Source: Spirosoma aerolatum (GTDB lineage Bacteria > Bacteroidota > Bacteroidia > Cytophagales > Spirosomataceae). Taken from it: 64,000 nt of DNA. Position 1 is the stretch's first letter; each line of letters starts with the position of its first letter. Below are positions 8,181 to 17,498 of the stretch, one piece after another. The position numbers were made by a program, and so were the translations under genes. The stretch spans positions 7,697,501 through 7,761,500 of the forward strand of contig NZ_CP020104.1 in assembly GCF_002056795.1 (NCBI RefSeq). The letters run 5' to 3'. The notes beneath the pieces were generated by a model, which was not told the origin of the DNA, searched no databases, and worked only from the letters and a program-made list of their open reading frames with translations.

Positions 8181-9488
8181 ATGGCAAATATTGTTGCAAT
8201 TGTGGGTCGCCCCAATGTGGGTAAATCTACGCTGTTTAACCGCCTGACTGAGCAACGCCAGGCCATTATGGATAACCAAAGTGGGGTTACCCGCGACCGG
8301 CATTATGGCACGGCCGAGTGGAATAACAAATATTTTACGGTTATCGATACCGGAGGCTATGTTGTCGGATCCGAAGATGTTTTTGAGGAGTCTATCCGCG
8401 AACAGGTTGAAATAGCGATACAAGAATCGACGGTTCTGTTGTTCGTTGTCGACACGCAAACGGGTATAACTGGCCTCGACGAAGATTTTGCCAATGTGCT
8501 TCGCCGGTCGAAAAAGCCAATTTATCTGGTTGCTAATAAGGCTGAAACCATCGAGCGAACACATGCCGCTGCGGAATTTTACGGTTTGGGATTAGGTGAC
8601 CCCTACCCTATTTCGTCCGCAACTGGCTCAGGAACAGGTGATTTACTAGATGAAGTTGTCAAGCACTTCCAGACCGATGGGGTAGAAAACCCGAATGCTG
8701 GCATTCCTCGTGTAGCTATTCTGGGGCGCCCTAATGTGGGCAAATCATCTTTTCTGAATGTATTGACTGGTCAGGAACGGAGCATTGTCACTGATATTGC
8801 CGGTACCACCCGCGATGCTATTGATACACGTTACCGCGCTTATGGTAAAGATTTTATATTGACCGACACGGCTGGCATCCGACGCAAAGCGCGAATTCAG
8901 GACAACATCGAATTTTATTCTACCCTGCGCTCGATTAAAGCGATGGAAGAATCGGATGTATGCATCATCCTTCTTGATGCCACACGCGGTCTGGAAGCGC
9001 AGGATTTAACCATTATTGGGCAAGCCGTTCGGGCCAGAAAAGGCGTAGTCATCATGGTAAACAAATGGGATGCCATTGAGAAAGACTCCCGAACCGCCGA
9101 TGTGTGGCGAAAAGAGATGATCCAGCGGATGATGCCCATTGATTATTTGCCTATCATTTTCGCATCGGTTCACGAAAAGCAGCGCATTTTTCAGGTAATG
9201 GAGAAAGCGATGGAGGTGTACGAAAATAAAAGCAAGAAAATAGCCACTTCGAAACTGAATGAGGCTATGCAACCTGAGATTGAACGGTATCCGCCCCCAG
9301 CGGTCAAAGGAAAGCATATTAAAATCAAATATATGCTTCAGGTACCAACGCCTTCTCCAACGTTTGTTTTTTTCTGTAACCTGCCGCAATATGTTCAGGA
9401 ATCTTATCAGCGATTTCTGGAAAATAAGCTGCGCGATCATTTTGATTTTACAGGTGTGCCGATCACCTTATTTTTCAGGCAGAAATAG
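8181..9488 (+). CDS. der: Ribosome-assembly GTPase Der (EngA)
   Basis: 435 residues with two tandem G domains. The first P-loop GRPNVGKST is at residues 8-16 with DTGGY as switch II, and the second GRPNVGKSS is near 181-189 with DTAGI. G4 motifs are NKAE in domain 1 and NKWD in domain 2. The C-terminal KH-like domain ends the protein. Der acts in late 50S assembly. The ATG at 8181 is 8 bases before the first beta strand codons (MANIVAIVGRP), the usual start. A terminator follows 12 bp after the stop. Confidence 0.96.
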   Translation: MANIVAIVGRPNVGKSTLFNRLTEQRQAIMDNQSGVTRDRHYGTAEWNNKYFTVIDTGGYVVGSEDVFEESIREQVEIAIQESTVLLFVVDTQTGITGLDEDFANVLRRSKKPIYLVANKAETIERTHAAAEFYGLGLGDPYPISSATGSGTGDLLDEVVKHFQTDGVENPNAGIPRVAILGRPNVGKSSFLNVLTGQERSIVTDIAGTTRDAIDTRYRAYGKDFILTDTAGIRRKARIQDNIEFYSTLRSIKAMEESDVCIILLDATRGLEAQDLTIIGQAVRARKGVVIMVNKWDAIEKDSRTADVWRKEMIQRMMPIDYLPIIFASVHEKQRIFQVMEKAMEVYENKSKKIATSKLNEAMQPEIERYPPPAVKGKHIKIKYMLQVPTPSPTFVFFCNLPQYVQESYQRFLENKLRDHFDFTGVPITLFFRQK

Positions 9489-9500
9489 GACGAAACCATA

Positions 9501-9553
9501 GGTAAAGGGGGAGGGAGTTGATCACACAACGGACCTCCCCCTTGTTCTTTACC
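9501..9553 (+). terminator. Terminator after der
   Basis: GGTAAAG (9501-9507) pairs with CTTTACC (9547-9553), and a G-rich run inside pairs with CCTCCCCC (9534-9541). The stem is long and GC-rich; only a short T-rich stretch lies at its 3' side. Confidence 0.7.
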
Positions 9554-9925
9554 ACCTGGCATTAATCAGGTTTGCGGCCATCAATGAAGTTACGTTTTTG
9601 TAGTCCTTTTTCCTGATTATGCCATGAGCAGCTTCTCCATATTGATGCTGTTTCGCTTATTACCTGCTTAATAAAAATAAAGTAATTACTGCAATAAGCG
9701 CTAAGTAATTACCGCAAATTTTTGCAGTAAAGTTGTGCCTAATCTTCCTTTGTTACTTACTTATTGGTTACCAGTCTAAGTGTTATCGGTGTACTCTTGT
9801 TACACTTGTTTGGGTAAAATAACCATTAAATAAAGTTACACTCACTTTCAGGATGTTAGTTCTTTACATATGTCAATTTTCGGACTATATTTCGCTCTAT
9901 TACCCACTGTTAACAAAACACTCCT
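9554..9925. other. Intergenic region upstream of the ArsR-type gene
   Basis: No gene is seen. It holds three copies of an operator-like 10-mer (9685-9730), a short palindrome GTGTA/TACAC around 9799-9815 and AT-rich sequence. TATATTTC at 9886-9893 is a near match to a -7 element about 33 bp before the next start. Confidence 0.5.
9685..9730. promoter_or_regulatory. Three-box operator-like cluster (ATTACYGCAA)
   Basis: ATTACTGCAA at 9685-9694 and ATTACCGCAA at 9708-9717 are direct copies, and TTGCAGTAA at 9722-9730 is an inverted copy. The spacing of 23 bp between direct copies is about two helical turns. A binding site for the downstream ArsR-type protein or another regulator is possible; this is inference. 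Confidence 0.45.
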
Positions 9926-10231
9926 ATGGCAACTGAAAAAGTTTTAGATGAAGAAAAGCGGATCGATAAAGCGGCCTACGTACTAAAAGCGGTGGCCCAT
10001 CCTCTCCGAATTAAAATCATTCAAATGCTGAATGAAAATAAAGAGCTGAACGTATCAGCGATTTATAAAAACCTAAACGCTGAACAATCGCTGATTTCCC
10101 ACCATCTGATCAATATGCGTGATAAGGGGATACTCGAAATCCGACGTAGTGGTAAGAACATCTACTACTTTCTGGTAGATACTGCCGTCGCTGAAATTAT
10201 CGATTGTATTTACAAAAGTAAGCTTGTTTAA
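9926..10231 (+). CDS. ArsR-type winged-helix transcriptional regulator
   Basis: 101 residues, the usual size of ArsR/SmtB repressors. KAVAHPLRIKIIQML is the conserved first helix pair, and the recognition helix region is NAEQSLISHHLINMRDKGIL, followed by the beta wing IRRSGKNIYYFLV. There is no clustered Cys or His typical of a metal site, so it may sense something other than metal. It stands alone, with about 430 bp of upstream non-coding DNA containing a repeated 10-mer and a strong inverted repeat after it. Targets are unknown. Confidence 0.85.
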   Translation: MATEKVLDEEKRIDKAAYVLKAVAHPLRIKIIQMLNENKELNVSAIYKNLNAEQSLISHHLINMRDKGILEIRRSGKNIYYFLVDTAVAEIIDCIYKSKLV

Positions 10232-10239
10232 ACACATTA

Positions 10240-10319
10240 CCGTTAAAATAACACACCGTAAAGCAGAACGTTAATAAGTGGGTTATTAGATTCTCTTTTA
10301 TGGTGTGTTATTTTAACGG
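10240..10319. terminator. Bidirectional 18-bp inverted repeat between arsR-type gene and ruvB
   Basis: CCGTTAAAATAACACACC (10240-10257) is the exact reverse complement of 10302-10319, with a 44-nt loop. It sits between convergent stops (10231 and 10321) and probably ends both transcripts. Confidence 0.75.
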
Positions 10320-10320
10320 T

Positions 10321-11349
10321 TCACCCGAACAATTCACCCGTCCGGAAGTTGGGCATGATACCCAGATGACGGTATGCTTTCTCGGTTGCCTCTCGTCCGC
10401 GAGATGTGCGTTTCAGAAAACCTTCCTGAATCAGAAACGGCTCATAGACCTCTTCTATCGTTTCAGCCTCTTCACCACAAGCGGTAGCAATAGTTGTGAT
10501 ACCTACCGGCCCCCCCTTAAACTTATCGATGATCGTCATCAGAATACGATTGTCCATATCATCCAGACCATTCTGGTCGACATCCAACGCACTTAAAGCA
10601 ATTTCGGCAATAGCGACGTTTATATAGCCATTTCCTTTTACCTGAGCAAAGTCGCGGGTACGACGCAATAAGTTATTGGCAATCCGTGGTGTTCCCCGGC
10701 TCCGCCGGGCAATTTCAAAGGCTCCTGCCTCGTCAATAGGTGTTCCCAGAATAGCCGCTGACCGTTGAACGATACTGGTCAGAAGCTTTGCATCGTAATA
10801 CTCTAACCGGCAGCTAATGCCAAACCGAGCCCGTAGCGGTGAAGTAAGCATACCAGCACGGGTTGTTGCGCCAATTAAGGTAAATGGATTTAGCTTGATC
10901 TGAACGCTCCGGGCGTTCGGGCCCGAATCAAGCATAATATCGATTTTGTAATCCTCCATTGCCGAATACAGATACTCTTCCACAATTGGGTTGAGTCGGT
11001 GAATTTCGTCAATGAATAAAACGTCGTTTGGCTGAAGATTGGTCAAAAGGCCTGCCAAATCGCTGGGTTTGTCCAACACAGGCCCAGAGGTCATTTTTAT
11101 GTTGGCATTAAGCTCGTTGGCAATAATGTGCGACAGCGTTGTTTTACCCAGCCCTGGAGGCCCATGAAGCAATACATGGTCGAGTGCCTCCCCCCGTTGC
11201 ATAGCAGCCCGAACAAACACTTCAAGATTTTCAAGCACTTTTTCCTGACCCGTGAAATCTTCGAACGAGAGTGGTCTGAGTGCGCGTTCAATTTCTTTGT
11301 CGGTAGCGGTCATGCCATCGGCCGAACCTTTCAAAAAGTCGTTTCGCAT
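10321..11349 (-). CDS. ruvB: Holliday junction branch-migration ATPase RuvB
   Basis: 342 residues from ATG 11349; an ATG 27 bp upstream would also be possible. It is the AAA+ motor that drives RuvA-bound Holliday junctions. Visible motifs are [11 protein letters not shown], Walker [10 protein letters not shown], Walker B DEIHRL, sensor 1 GATTRAG, the arginine finger region RARFG and the winged-helix C-terminus with TSRGREAT. Length and order are normal. It is convergent with the ArsR-type gene and divergently spaced from nothing upstream, as the next gene is also on the minus strand. Confidence 0.96.
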   Translation of the reverse strand: MRNDFLKGSADGMTATDKEIERALRPLSFEDFTGQEKVLENLEVFVRAAMQRGEALDHVLLHGPPGLGKTTLSHIIANELNANIKMTSGPVLDKPSDLAGLLTNLQPNDVLFIDEIHRLNPIVEEYLYSAMEDYKIDIMLDSGPNARSVQIKLNPFTLIGATTRAGMLTSPLRARFGISCRLEYYDAKLLTSIVQRSAAILGTPIDEAGAFEIARRSRGTPRIANNLLRRTRDFAQVKGNGYINVAIAEIALSALDVDQNGLDDMDNRILMTIIDKFKGGPVGITTIATACGEEAETIEEVYEPFLIQEGFLKRTSRGREATEKAYRHLGIMPNFRTGELFG

Positions 11350-11419
11350 GGTTTTGATACATACAGACCCGGCCATTTTTGATAGCCTGAACAGCTAATT
11401 ATGACCGGGTCGTTTATGT

Positions 11420-11427
11420 CAAATATA
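11420..11427 (-). promoter_or_regulatory. Putative -7 element for ruvB
   Basis: On the minus strand TATATTTG (11427-11420) fits TAnnTTTG about 70 bp before the ruvB start. No TTG is at the expected -33 position. Confidence 0.4.
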
Positions 11428-11449
11428 CGAAAAAAACTGGAGAAAACCG

Positions 11450-14400
11450 CTATCGGATGAGCAATACCGACCCCCTTTTTGTGACCCGTCCACGTTCAGG
11501 AAATGACTCACTTTTGTAGGTCACCACGTAGGGATAAAGCATGGATGGATATGTAGAGCCATGGTAGGTTCCGTCCCATTTCTGCTCAGGATTATCGCTG
11601 GCAAAAATTACTTCGCCCCAGCGATTATAAATTCGGAATTCGTAATCGGTAACATACGCTGTAAATATTTGCAGCACATCGTTTACACCATCATTGTTGG
11701 GCGTAAAGGCATCTGGAATATTTACCCGAGGCTCACATAGGTTAAGTACTCGCGTCGAACCTATTGCCGTGCAACCCAATGGGTCGGTCACTTTGACCTG
11801 ATAATCGCCTGCCCGGTCTACAAGTATGGATCGGGTAGTATCATTTCGGTTTACCCAAAAGAACTTTAATCCAGCGGCACCACCGGCTGTAAGTGTGGCC
11901 CGTCCCTGATCACCTTCACAAAGCGAAGCCTGTTGAGTAAGGGAGAAAGGTGGCGGTGGCCGCTCACCGACTCGAATACTACTTCGCCCTTCACAACCGG
12001 ACTGAGTATTTCGAACGGTCACGCTATACGAACCCGGTTGGGCGATGGTTATACTTGGGCTTGTTGCTCCGGTACTCCACTGGTACACATTACCAGGGAT
12101 ATCACCCGATAACGGAGCCAACACAATCGTAAGGCCATTACACTTGAGCGTATCAGGGCCTAATCGAGCAAATCCAGTACTATCGAGCCCGACCTTAATA
12201 CTATCTTTCAAGGCTTTACAGCCCTTGTCATCTACGATCTGAACCTTGTAAAGGCCGGGCGATACCTGACCCAGCACAGGTGATGTAGCAATGACCGTAT
12301 TGTTCGGTCCATACCAGCTGTAACTGGCAGCAGTTCCTCCCGTAACCGTTATACTAATGGTTCCACTGTTCGGGATACTACACAGGGCATCTTTTATCAA
12401 CGGATTAATCGCGAGTTGATTCTGGGGCGACTTCAATGTGAAAGCGGTATCGGCCTTACAGTCGTGCAATGTATCGGATACGGTCACCGCATACCCCCCT
12501 TCAGTAAGGCTTAATTGCTGACTCCCTACCCCCGTAAGAATACTGCCATCGGCCCGTGTCCAGTTATATTCGTACGTTCCGGCTGGAGTCGTTGTCACTT
12601 GTATGGCTCCATCGGCCGATGTACAGGCAGTGGGACCAGTCAGGTTAGCAGCCATGCGCAGTTTGGGCAATTCGGCCACACGAATAGTATCCGAGTTTTC
12701 GCAAGTGGTTCCATTTACCGTCGACTGGGCTGTAACCGTATACGTACCTGCTTTTGTTACATTAATTGAGCGGGTCGTTTCTCCATTACTCCACTGAAAC
12801 TGAGTCCACGTTTGCTGGGGGACTCGTATAGAGACGCTGGATCGATAACAAAATACCGTATCGGGGCCCAAATCGAGTGAGGGCGTAGGTTTGATCTGGA
12901 CCTCTATGGTATCACTTTTAAAACATTCGCCATTGGCAGCCAGCCCTACCACAATGTAGTAACCGGGCCGATCGAGGGTGATGGTCTTTTGCCTGCTCGC
13001 GATAGCCCCATTCACCAGCCAGACATACACTTTTGCCTGCACTTTTATATCTAGCGTAATGCCTTTCTTATTACATATCGCCGTATCGGCACCCAGATTT
13101 ATATCGGGCGGTGTTTCCAAAATGGTTAGGGTATCTTTGATCAGAGTGTCTTTACAGATACCACCTGTGCTAGTCCGGGTAATAATCCTAAGCGTAGGAT
13201 AATAGACCCCCGGTTTCGCGTATCCATGAGTAACAGGCTGAGCCGACGTTGTTGAATAGGGACGGCTACCATCCCCAAAATCCAGTGTATAGGCTTCTTT
13301 TAGTTTGGGGCAGTTGGGCCCTATGGTAAATACCGTGGGGGCATTAACACAGGTATCGGCATAGGTAAGTCCCGGCCCACTCGACTGATCATTAAAATTT
13401 GCAACCAGGTTCGGTAATCCCAACTGGCTTGTTTTTCCACCAAGCGACTGTCCGTTTGGGGTAAAAATCAGGCTATCAAGCAAACCCCCGTTTGGATTCT
13501 CGATGGTTGCTAGTGAGTTGCTTCCTTTTACAGCCACATAAATTCGTCCGTCGGGTCCAATCTGTATAGATCCATATTGCCTGGTTGTACTACTATCGAC
13601 AACCGTTTTTGACTTTGAGACCAGGGAGTCCGTTTGCGTCAGATCATATTTCAGAATGTAGGATGCACCCTTCTGACTACCATTCGAATTGGTATCGGCC
13701 AGCATCGTTACATACAGGCTCTTTCCATCAGGCGAAAACTCAGCCCCATAGGCTTTCGGAGGGGTAGGGCCCAGATCGATCGTTCGTTCGTATTTCAATA
13801 CGCCCGTTGAATCGTTAAATGTATAAATTTCAACGGAGTTTTTGGGAGGACCCGGAATCACAACTGCCATGGGTCGATTGCCTTCATTACCACTAGTTGT
13901 ATCGGCTGGACCAATTTTAATATACCCTTCGGCATTCGACAAGGAATCCAGTACCTGCCCTCCCGTATAGGTTACCGGGTCAGCACTTTCGCCACGAGTC
14001 AGGTGTCGAACTTCGAATTTATTGGTTCCATATATGCGAGTGATTACCCAATAGGTGGAGTCACGTTTGTTCTCAACCGATGCCGCCTGCTCAGTTCCCT
14101 GGCCCGAGAGCAGGATATTTTTTTCGACAATCGCCCCTTTACCCCCATTCTGACGCATATCGACTACACTATACGTCAATGTTTTTTTACCACGAATTTC
14201 AGAAGTGGTGTACACATAGTATAGGTATTCGCAACCCCGGCAGGTTGGTTTGGGAACAATCAGAGCCGATTGCGTTGAGCGAGGACTACCATCTAATGGT
14301 ATCTGAACCGCATTTGTATCGCCTGGTACGAGGGACTTCAATGGTTTACCGTCTTTCCCATAAATGGTGATGCCATCGGTATAGAAAAGCAAAATGCCTT

Positions 14401-15109
14401 TGGTATTGGCAATTGATGATGAGCCCTCTATTGTACTTAAACTACCATCCGTGATCGGTTTTGGGGTTCCACCTCCGCTAAAATCCAGACCTGCATTCTG
14501 CCCAAAATACCACTTTACCCCCTGAGATTCCTTCTTTTCACCGCATACATCTACATTGATACGATTCTGGTAGGAACAGCCATTGGGGCTGATAGCTTCC
14601 ACCGAATAGCATCCAGAACTATCAACCTGAATAGACTGCGTTGTATCGCCTTTAGGATACCAGATATAGCGAAACCCTTGCTGCGTTGTACCAGCATATG
14701 GATCGAGTGTAATGGTTTCCCCTTTACAGATGGTTGTATCGGTACGCCAGTTTGTAAAGGAGGGCGGGGGCGTACTCACGTTTATATTCCGCTCGCTGGT
14801 CTGGGTTACGCCATTAACGGTTCGGGTCAGTGTGACTGTATAAAAACCCGGTTGTGTATACACGTGCTTGGCTACTGAGTCCCGTTGCTTCGTAAGCGTA
14901 GTTCCATCGCCAAAATTCCAGACATGCGTAGTGGCTTTAATAGCCGATGTATCTGTAAACGTAAGGGAATCGGTCCCGCACTCCTGGTCAGGAATACAGG
15001 CCTTTCCACTAATTTTGAACCCTTGAGCCCAGGACGTAGTCAATCCTGCTACTAGAAATAGTAAGGCCCAGAGTCCGACAACACGAATAGTACTGCTAAA
15101 ACTTAACAT
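11450..15109 (-). CDS. Large secreted PKD-domain protein with type B T9SS sorting domain
   Basis: 1219 residues from ATG 15109 (a TTG two codons upstream is ignored). A signal peptide ends near SWAQG. A PKD domain follows with VWNFGDGTT, then a repeat-rich region starting WYFGQNAGLDF that is common in Bacteroidota cell-surface proteins, another PKD-like domain (LDFGDGSRPY) and several Ig/PKD-like repeats. The last 90 residues are the gliding-motility C-terminal domain: AFTPNNDGVND, FRIYNRWGEVIF and WDGTYHG. This domain sends proteins through the type IX secretion system. Its divergent neighbour is a PorP/SprF protein, the partner usually needed for type B cargo. The ligand is unknown. Confidence 0.9.
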   Translation of the reverse strand: MLSFSSTIRVVGLWALLFLVAGLTTSWAQGFKISGKACIPDQECGTDSLTFTDTSAIKATTHVWNFGDGTTLTKQRDSVAKHVYTQPGFYTVTLTRTVNGVTQTSERNINVSTPPPSFTNWRTDTTICKGETITLDPYAGTTQQGFRYIWYPKGDTTQSIQVDSSGCYSVEAISPNGCSYQNRINVDVCGEKKESQGVKWYFGQNAGLDFSGGGTPKPITDGSLSTIEGSSSIANTKGILLFYTDGITIYGKDGKPLKSLVPGDTNAVQIPLDGSPRSTQSALIVPKPTCRGCEYLYYVYTTSEIRGKKTLTYSVVDMRQNGGKGAIVEKNILLSGQGTEQAASVENKRDSTYWVITRIYGTNKFEVRHLTRGESADPVTYTGGQVLDSLSNAEGYIKIGPADTTSGNEGNRPMAVVIPGPPKNSVEIYTFNDSTGVLKYERTIDLGPTPPKAYGAEFSPDGKSLYVTMLADTNSNGSQKGASYILKYDLTQTDSLVSKSKTVVDSSTTRQYGSIQIGPDGRIYVAVKGSNSLATIENPNGGLLDSLIFTPNGQSLGGKTSQLGLPNLVANFNDQSSGPGLTYADTCVNAPTVFTIGPNCPKLKEAYTLDFGDGSRPYSTTSAQPVTHGYAKPGVYYPTLRIITRTSTGGICKDTLIKDTLTILETPPDINLGADTAICNKKGITLDIKVQAKVYVWLVNGAIASRQKTITLDRPGYYIVVGLAANGECFKSDTIEVQIKPTPSLDLGPDTVFCYRSSVSIRVPQQTWTQFQWSNGETTRSINVTKAGTYTVTAQSTVNGTTCENSDTIRVAELPKLRMAANLTGPTACTSADGAIQVTTTPAGTYEYNWTRADGSILTGVGSQQLSLTEGGYAVTVSDTLHDCKADTAFTLKSPQNQLAINPLIKDALCSIPNSGTISITVTGGTAASYSWYGPNNTVIATSPVLGQVSPGLYKVQIVDDKGCKALKDSIKVGLDSTGFARLGPDTLKCNGLTIVLAPLSGDIPGNVYQWSTGATSPSITIAQPGSYSVTVRNTQSGCEGRSSIRVGERPPPPFSLTQQASLCEGDQGRATLTAGGAAGLKFFWVNRNDTTRSILVDRAGDYQVKVTDPLGCTAIGSTRVLNLCEPRVNIPDAFTPNNDGVNDVLQIFTAYVTDYEFRIYNRWGEVIFASDNPEQKWDGTYHGSTYPSMLYPYVVTYKSESFPERGRVTKRGSVLLIR

Positions 15110-15340
15110 GAACAAACGCTGAATATAGCCGCCTTCCCAATTTCAGTCCCACAACATAACAACAGCGGGGGCATTACGTTAGTATAAACGATAATGATTC
15201 CTTAAAATTTTATCGTCTGATTGTCACAACTACCCTTAAAATCCGACTAATTTTATAGGGTGTGCATCATTTAGTACTCCATTTGCGTTCATAACGTTGC
15301 AACCAAAAAGTTGGCCCAGTCTTTGCCTGATTCTGCTCAT

Positions 15341-16375
15341 ATGATTAAGAAATACATACTGACCATTTTGACACTGGCTTTGAGCCGGGCGGCCTTTGCG
15401 CAAGACCCCCAGTTTACCCAGTTTTATGCCGCTCCGCTCTACCTGAACCCAGCGTTTGCTGGTTCAGCGCTGGCTCCGCGCATTACCGCCAATTATCGAA
15501 ATCAATGGCCAGCGATTACAAACTACGTAACAACGATGGTTTCGGTCGACCATTTTTTCGAAAAATACAATAGTGGCGTGGGTCTTTTGATTCAAAATGA
15601 TAATCAGGGTCAGGGAAGGATTCAATCTACCGATATAGGGTTGCAATATGCATACCAATTTCAGGTAGGCGAAGCGTCGTTTGTCCGCTTGGGCTTACAA
15701 GGCTCGTATGTCAGTCGAAGCATCAATTACTTCGGCCTTACTACAGGCGATCAGTTCACTGACCGTGGCTTCATTACGGGCAGCGTTTCCAACGACCCAG
15801 TCTTGCTGGCGAGTGGACTCCCACCTCAAAAATACGTCGATTTTTCGACGGGTGGCCTTTTTTATTCAGATTGGTTCTGGGTGGGTTTGTCAGCGCACCA
15901 CATCAATCGGCCCGATCAGGGGTTTTTCATCGGGGGGCGTGAACGGCTGCCCGTTAAAACCAGCATCCAGGCAGGGCTTCGCATTCCGCTGATGGGCTTT
16001 ACGGGGCTAGCCGACGAACTGGATCGTGAAATCAGTATCTCACCCGTGGTGATGTACAAACACCAGGGCAAATACGACCAATTGGATTTGGGGGCTTATC
16101 TGACTTATTCGCCGTTGACGATCGGTGCTTATTACCGGGGAATTCCCTTCAAAAAATACGACCAGACCCTCAACAACCATGATGCAGTAGCCGCTCTGAT
16201 TGGCTGGCGCATGGACAAGTTTTCGATTGGCTACAGCTATGACGTAACTATCTCGACACTTGGCAATAGCGGTGGTTCGCACGAACTATCGATCTCTTAT
16301 ATTTTCGACAAGCCTGAGGGCCGCCGAGCCGGCGTAAAACGACGTGATAAGAAACTACCTTGTCCGAAGTTTTGA
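15341..16375 (+). CDS. PorP/SprF family type IX secretion membrane protein
   Basis: 344 residues starting at ATG 15341, where a signal peptide MIKKYILTILTLALS begins and ends near AFAQ; a TTG at 15311 is less likely. The mature N-terminus DPQFTQFYAAPLYLNPAFAG is the family hallmark, followed by NYRNQWP and a beta-barrel pattern of alternating residues. PorP/SprF proteins sit in the outer membrane and serve type IX secretion, often anchoring a type B cargo. The divergent 1219-residue cargo gene, 231 bp away, makes a functional pair likely. Confidence 0.92.
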   Translation: MIKKYILTILTLALSRAAFAQDPQFTQFYAAPLYLNPAFAGSALAPRITANYRNQWPAITNYVTTMVSVDHFFEKYNSGVGLLIQNDNQGQGRIQSTDIGLQYAYQFQVGEASFVRLGLQGSYVSRSINYFGLTTGDQFTDRGFITGSVSNDPVLLASGLPPQKYVDFSTGGLFYSDWFWVGLSAHHINRPDQGFFIGGRERLPVKTSIQAGLRIPLMGFTGLADELDREISISPVVMYKHQGKYDQLDLGAYLTYSPLTIGAYYRGIPFKKYDQTLNNHDAVAALIGWRMDKFSIGYSYDVTISTLGNSGGSHELSISYIFDKPEGRRAGVKRRDKKLPCPKF

Positions 16376-16445
16376 CAAGAGCATCGCACCCATGAGTACG
16401 CTTCGCTAAAACTCGTATCTTTACTCAAATCCAAAGAAACAGCCG

Positions 16446-17062
16446 ATGAGCGTAACGTCCCGGGCGAGGTCACGAAATTCGCTGCCATCCTCAAGAATTC
16501 CTTCCTCACTGATCTATGAAGAAATTGATGGTATACCCTATTTCTATCGGGGCTATCGATCTGTTTTATCGCGAAAAAAAACGAAGGAAGATATTATGGG
16601 GGCAAGTGCCTTACAGTCGGCAATTGTGTCATTACTCATTCACATTCTTTATAAGTACCTACCTTTCGATGATTATTTGATTGCCACCAATGAGCCTGGT
16701 CTTCACTTAGCGACAGGAAATAATCTATCGAACGATATTGCCGTATTTGACCAAAGCAGTTTGCCCACCCCCCTTGACGATAAGTACTTTTCGGTACCCC
16801 CAGAGTTGTGATCGAAGTCGATGTAAAAATAGAACTCCCGACCAACGTTAGTGAAACTGAGTATGTGTATGATAAAACCCAGAAAATGCTCGACTTCGGT
16901 GTACAGAAAGTCATCTGGGTTTTAACGAAAACTCGTCGAACTCTTATTGCCCAGCCTAACCAACCCTGGCTTCTAACGGATTGGGATACTTCGATCGAAG
17001 TCCTATCAGGTTGTCATTTCGAGTTGAACCTACTTCTTCGATCGAAAGGAGTCATTTTGTGA
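16446..17062 (+). pseudogene. Uma2 (DUF820) endonuclease-fold gene split by a -1 frameshift
   Basis: Frame 1 runs from ATG 16446 to TGA 16809-16811 and contains the Uma2 features LIYEEIDGIPYFYRGY, IMGASALQS and NDIAVFD. The continuation lies in the -1 frame from GTG 16808, giving VIEVDVKIEL, where the second half of the PD-(D/E)xK centre should be, and ending at TGA 17060-17062. Restoring one G (TTGTGA to TTGGTGA) would rejoin them. GTG and TGA overlap as GTGA, so coupled translation of two halves cannot be excluded. A sequencing error is also possible. The family is frequent and multicopy in such genomes and its role is unsettled. Confidence 0.75.
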
Positions 17063-17445
17063 TGCACACCCCATACCAACAGCTATTTGGTCACTCAGCC
17101 GATTTCGAAGTAACCTACCGACTGTTTTCTCCAGAAGAAGTAGGCCGAAAACTACCTCCTTTTCAAGGAATACGATGGGACTTTCTCTATGAAGAGTTCC
17201 CTAGTGAGGGTTTTATGATCTATCCTGAGATAATAGACCCACAAACAAACGAGATATTTCCCTGTGGCATTCCAATTCCGCAGTATGGTATAGCTACCAT
17301 GTGGATACTTAACAGTAACCTCCGCACTCTTCATCAGCAACGCCTTAAAGCCGGTACACGTGGATATTTTATGGAGGGCCCTAAAAAAGTAGGCGTATGT
17401 GAGGTCTCTAGGATTCTAGGCCTACATAGTAACCCTATACAATGA
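17062..17445 (+). CDS. Small protein resembling EF-Tu domain III
   Basis: 127 residues starting at ATG 17062, which shares one base with the TGA of the preceding Uma2 frame (TGATG), implying coupled translation. The layout FEVTYRLFSPEEVGR, then GIATMWIL, then RLKAGTRGYFMEGPKKVG near residues 95-112 resembles the EF-Tu C-terminal beta-barrel, where F-I-R-E-G-x-x-T-V-G ends the domain. There is no GTPase domain. Several such stand-alone domains occur in Bacteroidota with no known job. The close link to Uma2 suggests a two-gene unit, which is inference. Confidence 0.5.
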   Translation: MHTPYQQLFGHSADFEVTYRLFSPEEVGRKLPPFQGIRWDFLYEEFPSEGFMIYPEIIDPQTNEIFPCGIPIPQYGIATMWILNSNLRTLHQQRLKAGTRGYFMEGPKKVGVCEVSRILGLHSNPIQ

Positions 17446-17488
17446 TTGCCGGAAGATAAACTCCCCTATGAAGCAACCATTGTATAGG
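17434..17488. terminator. Bidirectional terminator hairpin
   Basis: Arms 17434-17449 and 17473-17488 pair over 16 bp with one wobble (CCTATACAATG core). The left arm overlaps the stop codon region of the upstream gene. It lies between convergent genes. Confidence 0.7.
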
Positions 17489-17498
17489 ATCAAGTAAA

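Noticed and set aside
15311..15340. TTG start for the PorP/SprF gene
   Set aside because: The ATG at 15341 directly begins a signal peptide.
16801..16815. Programmed -1 frameshift in the Uma2 gene
   Set aside because: The nearby run of five C is not a full slippery heptamer and no downstream stem was found; a simple one-base loss explains it better.
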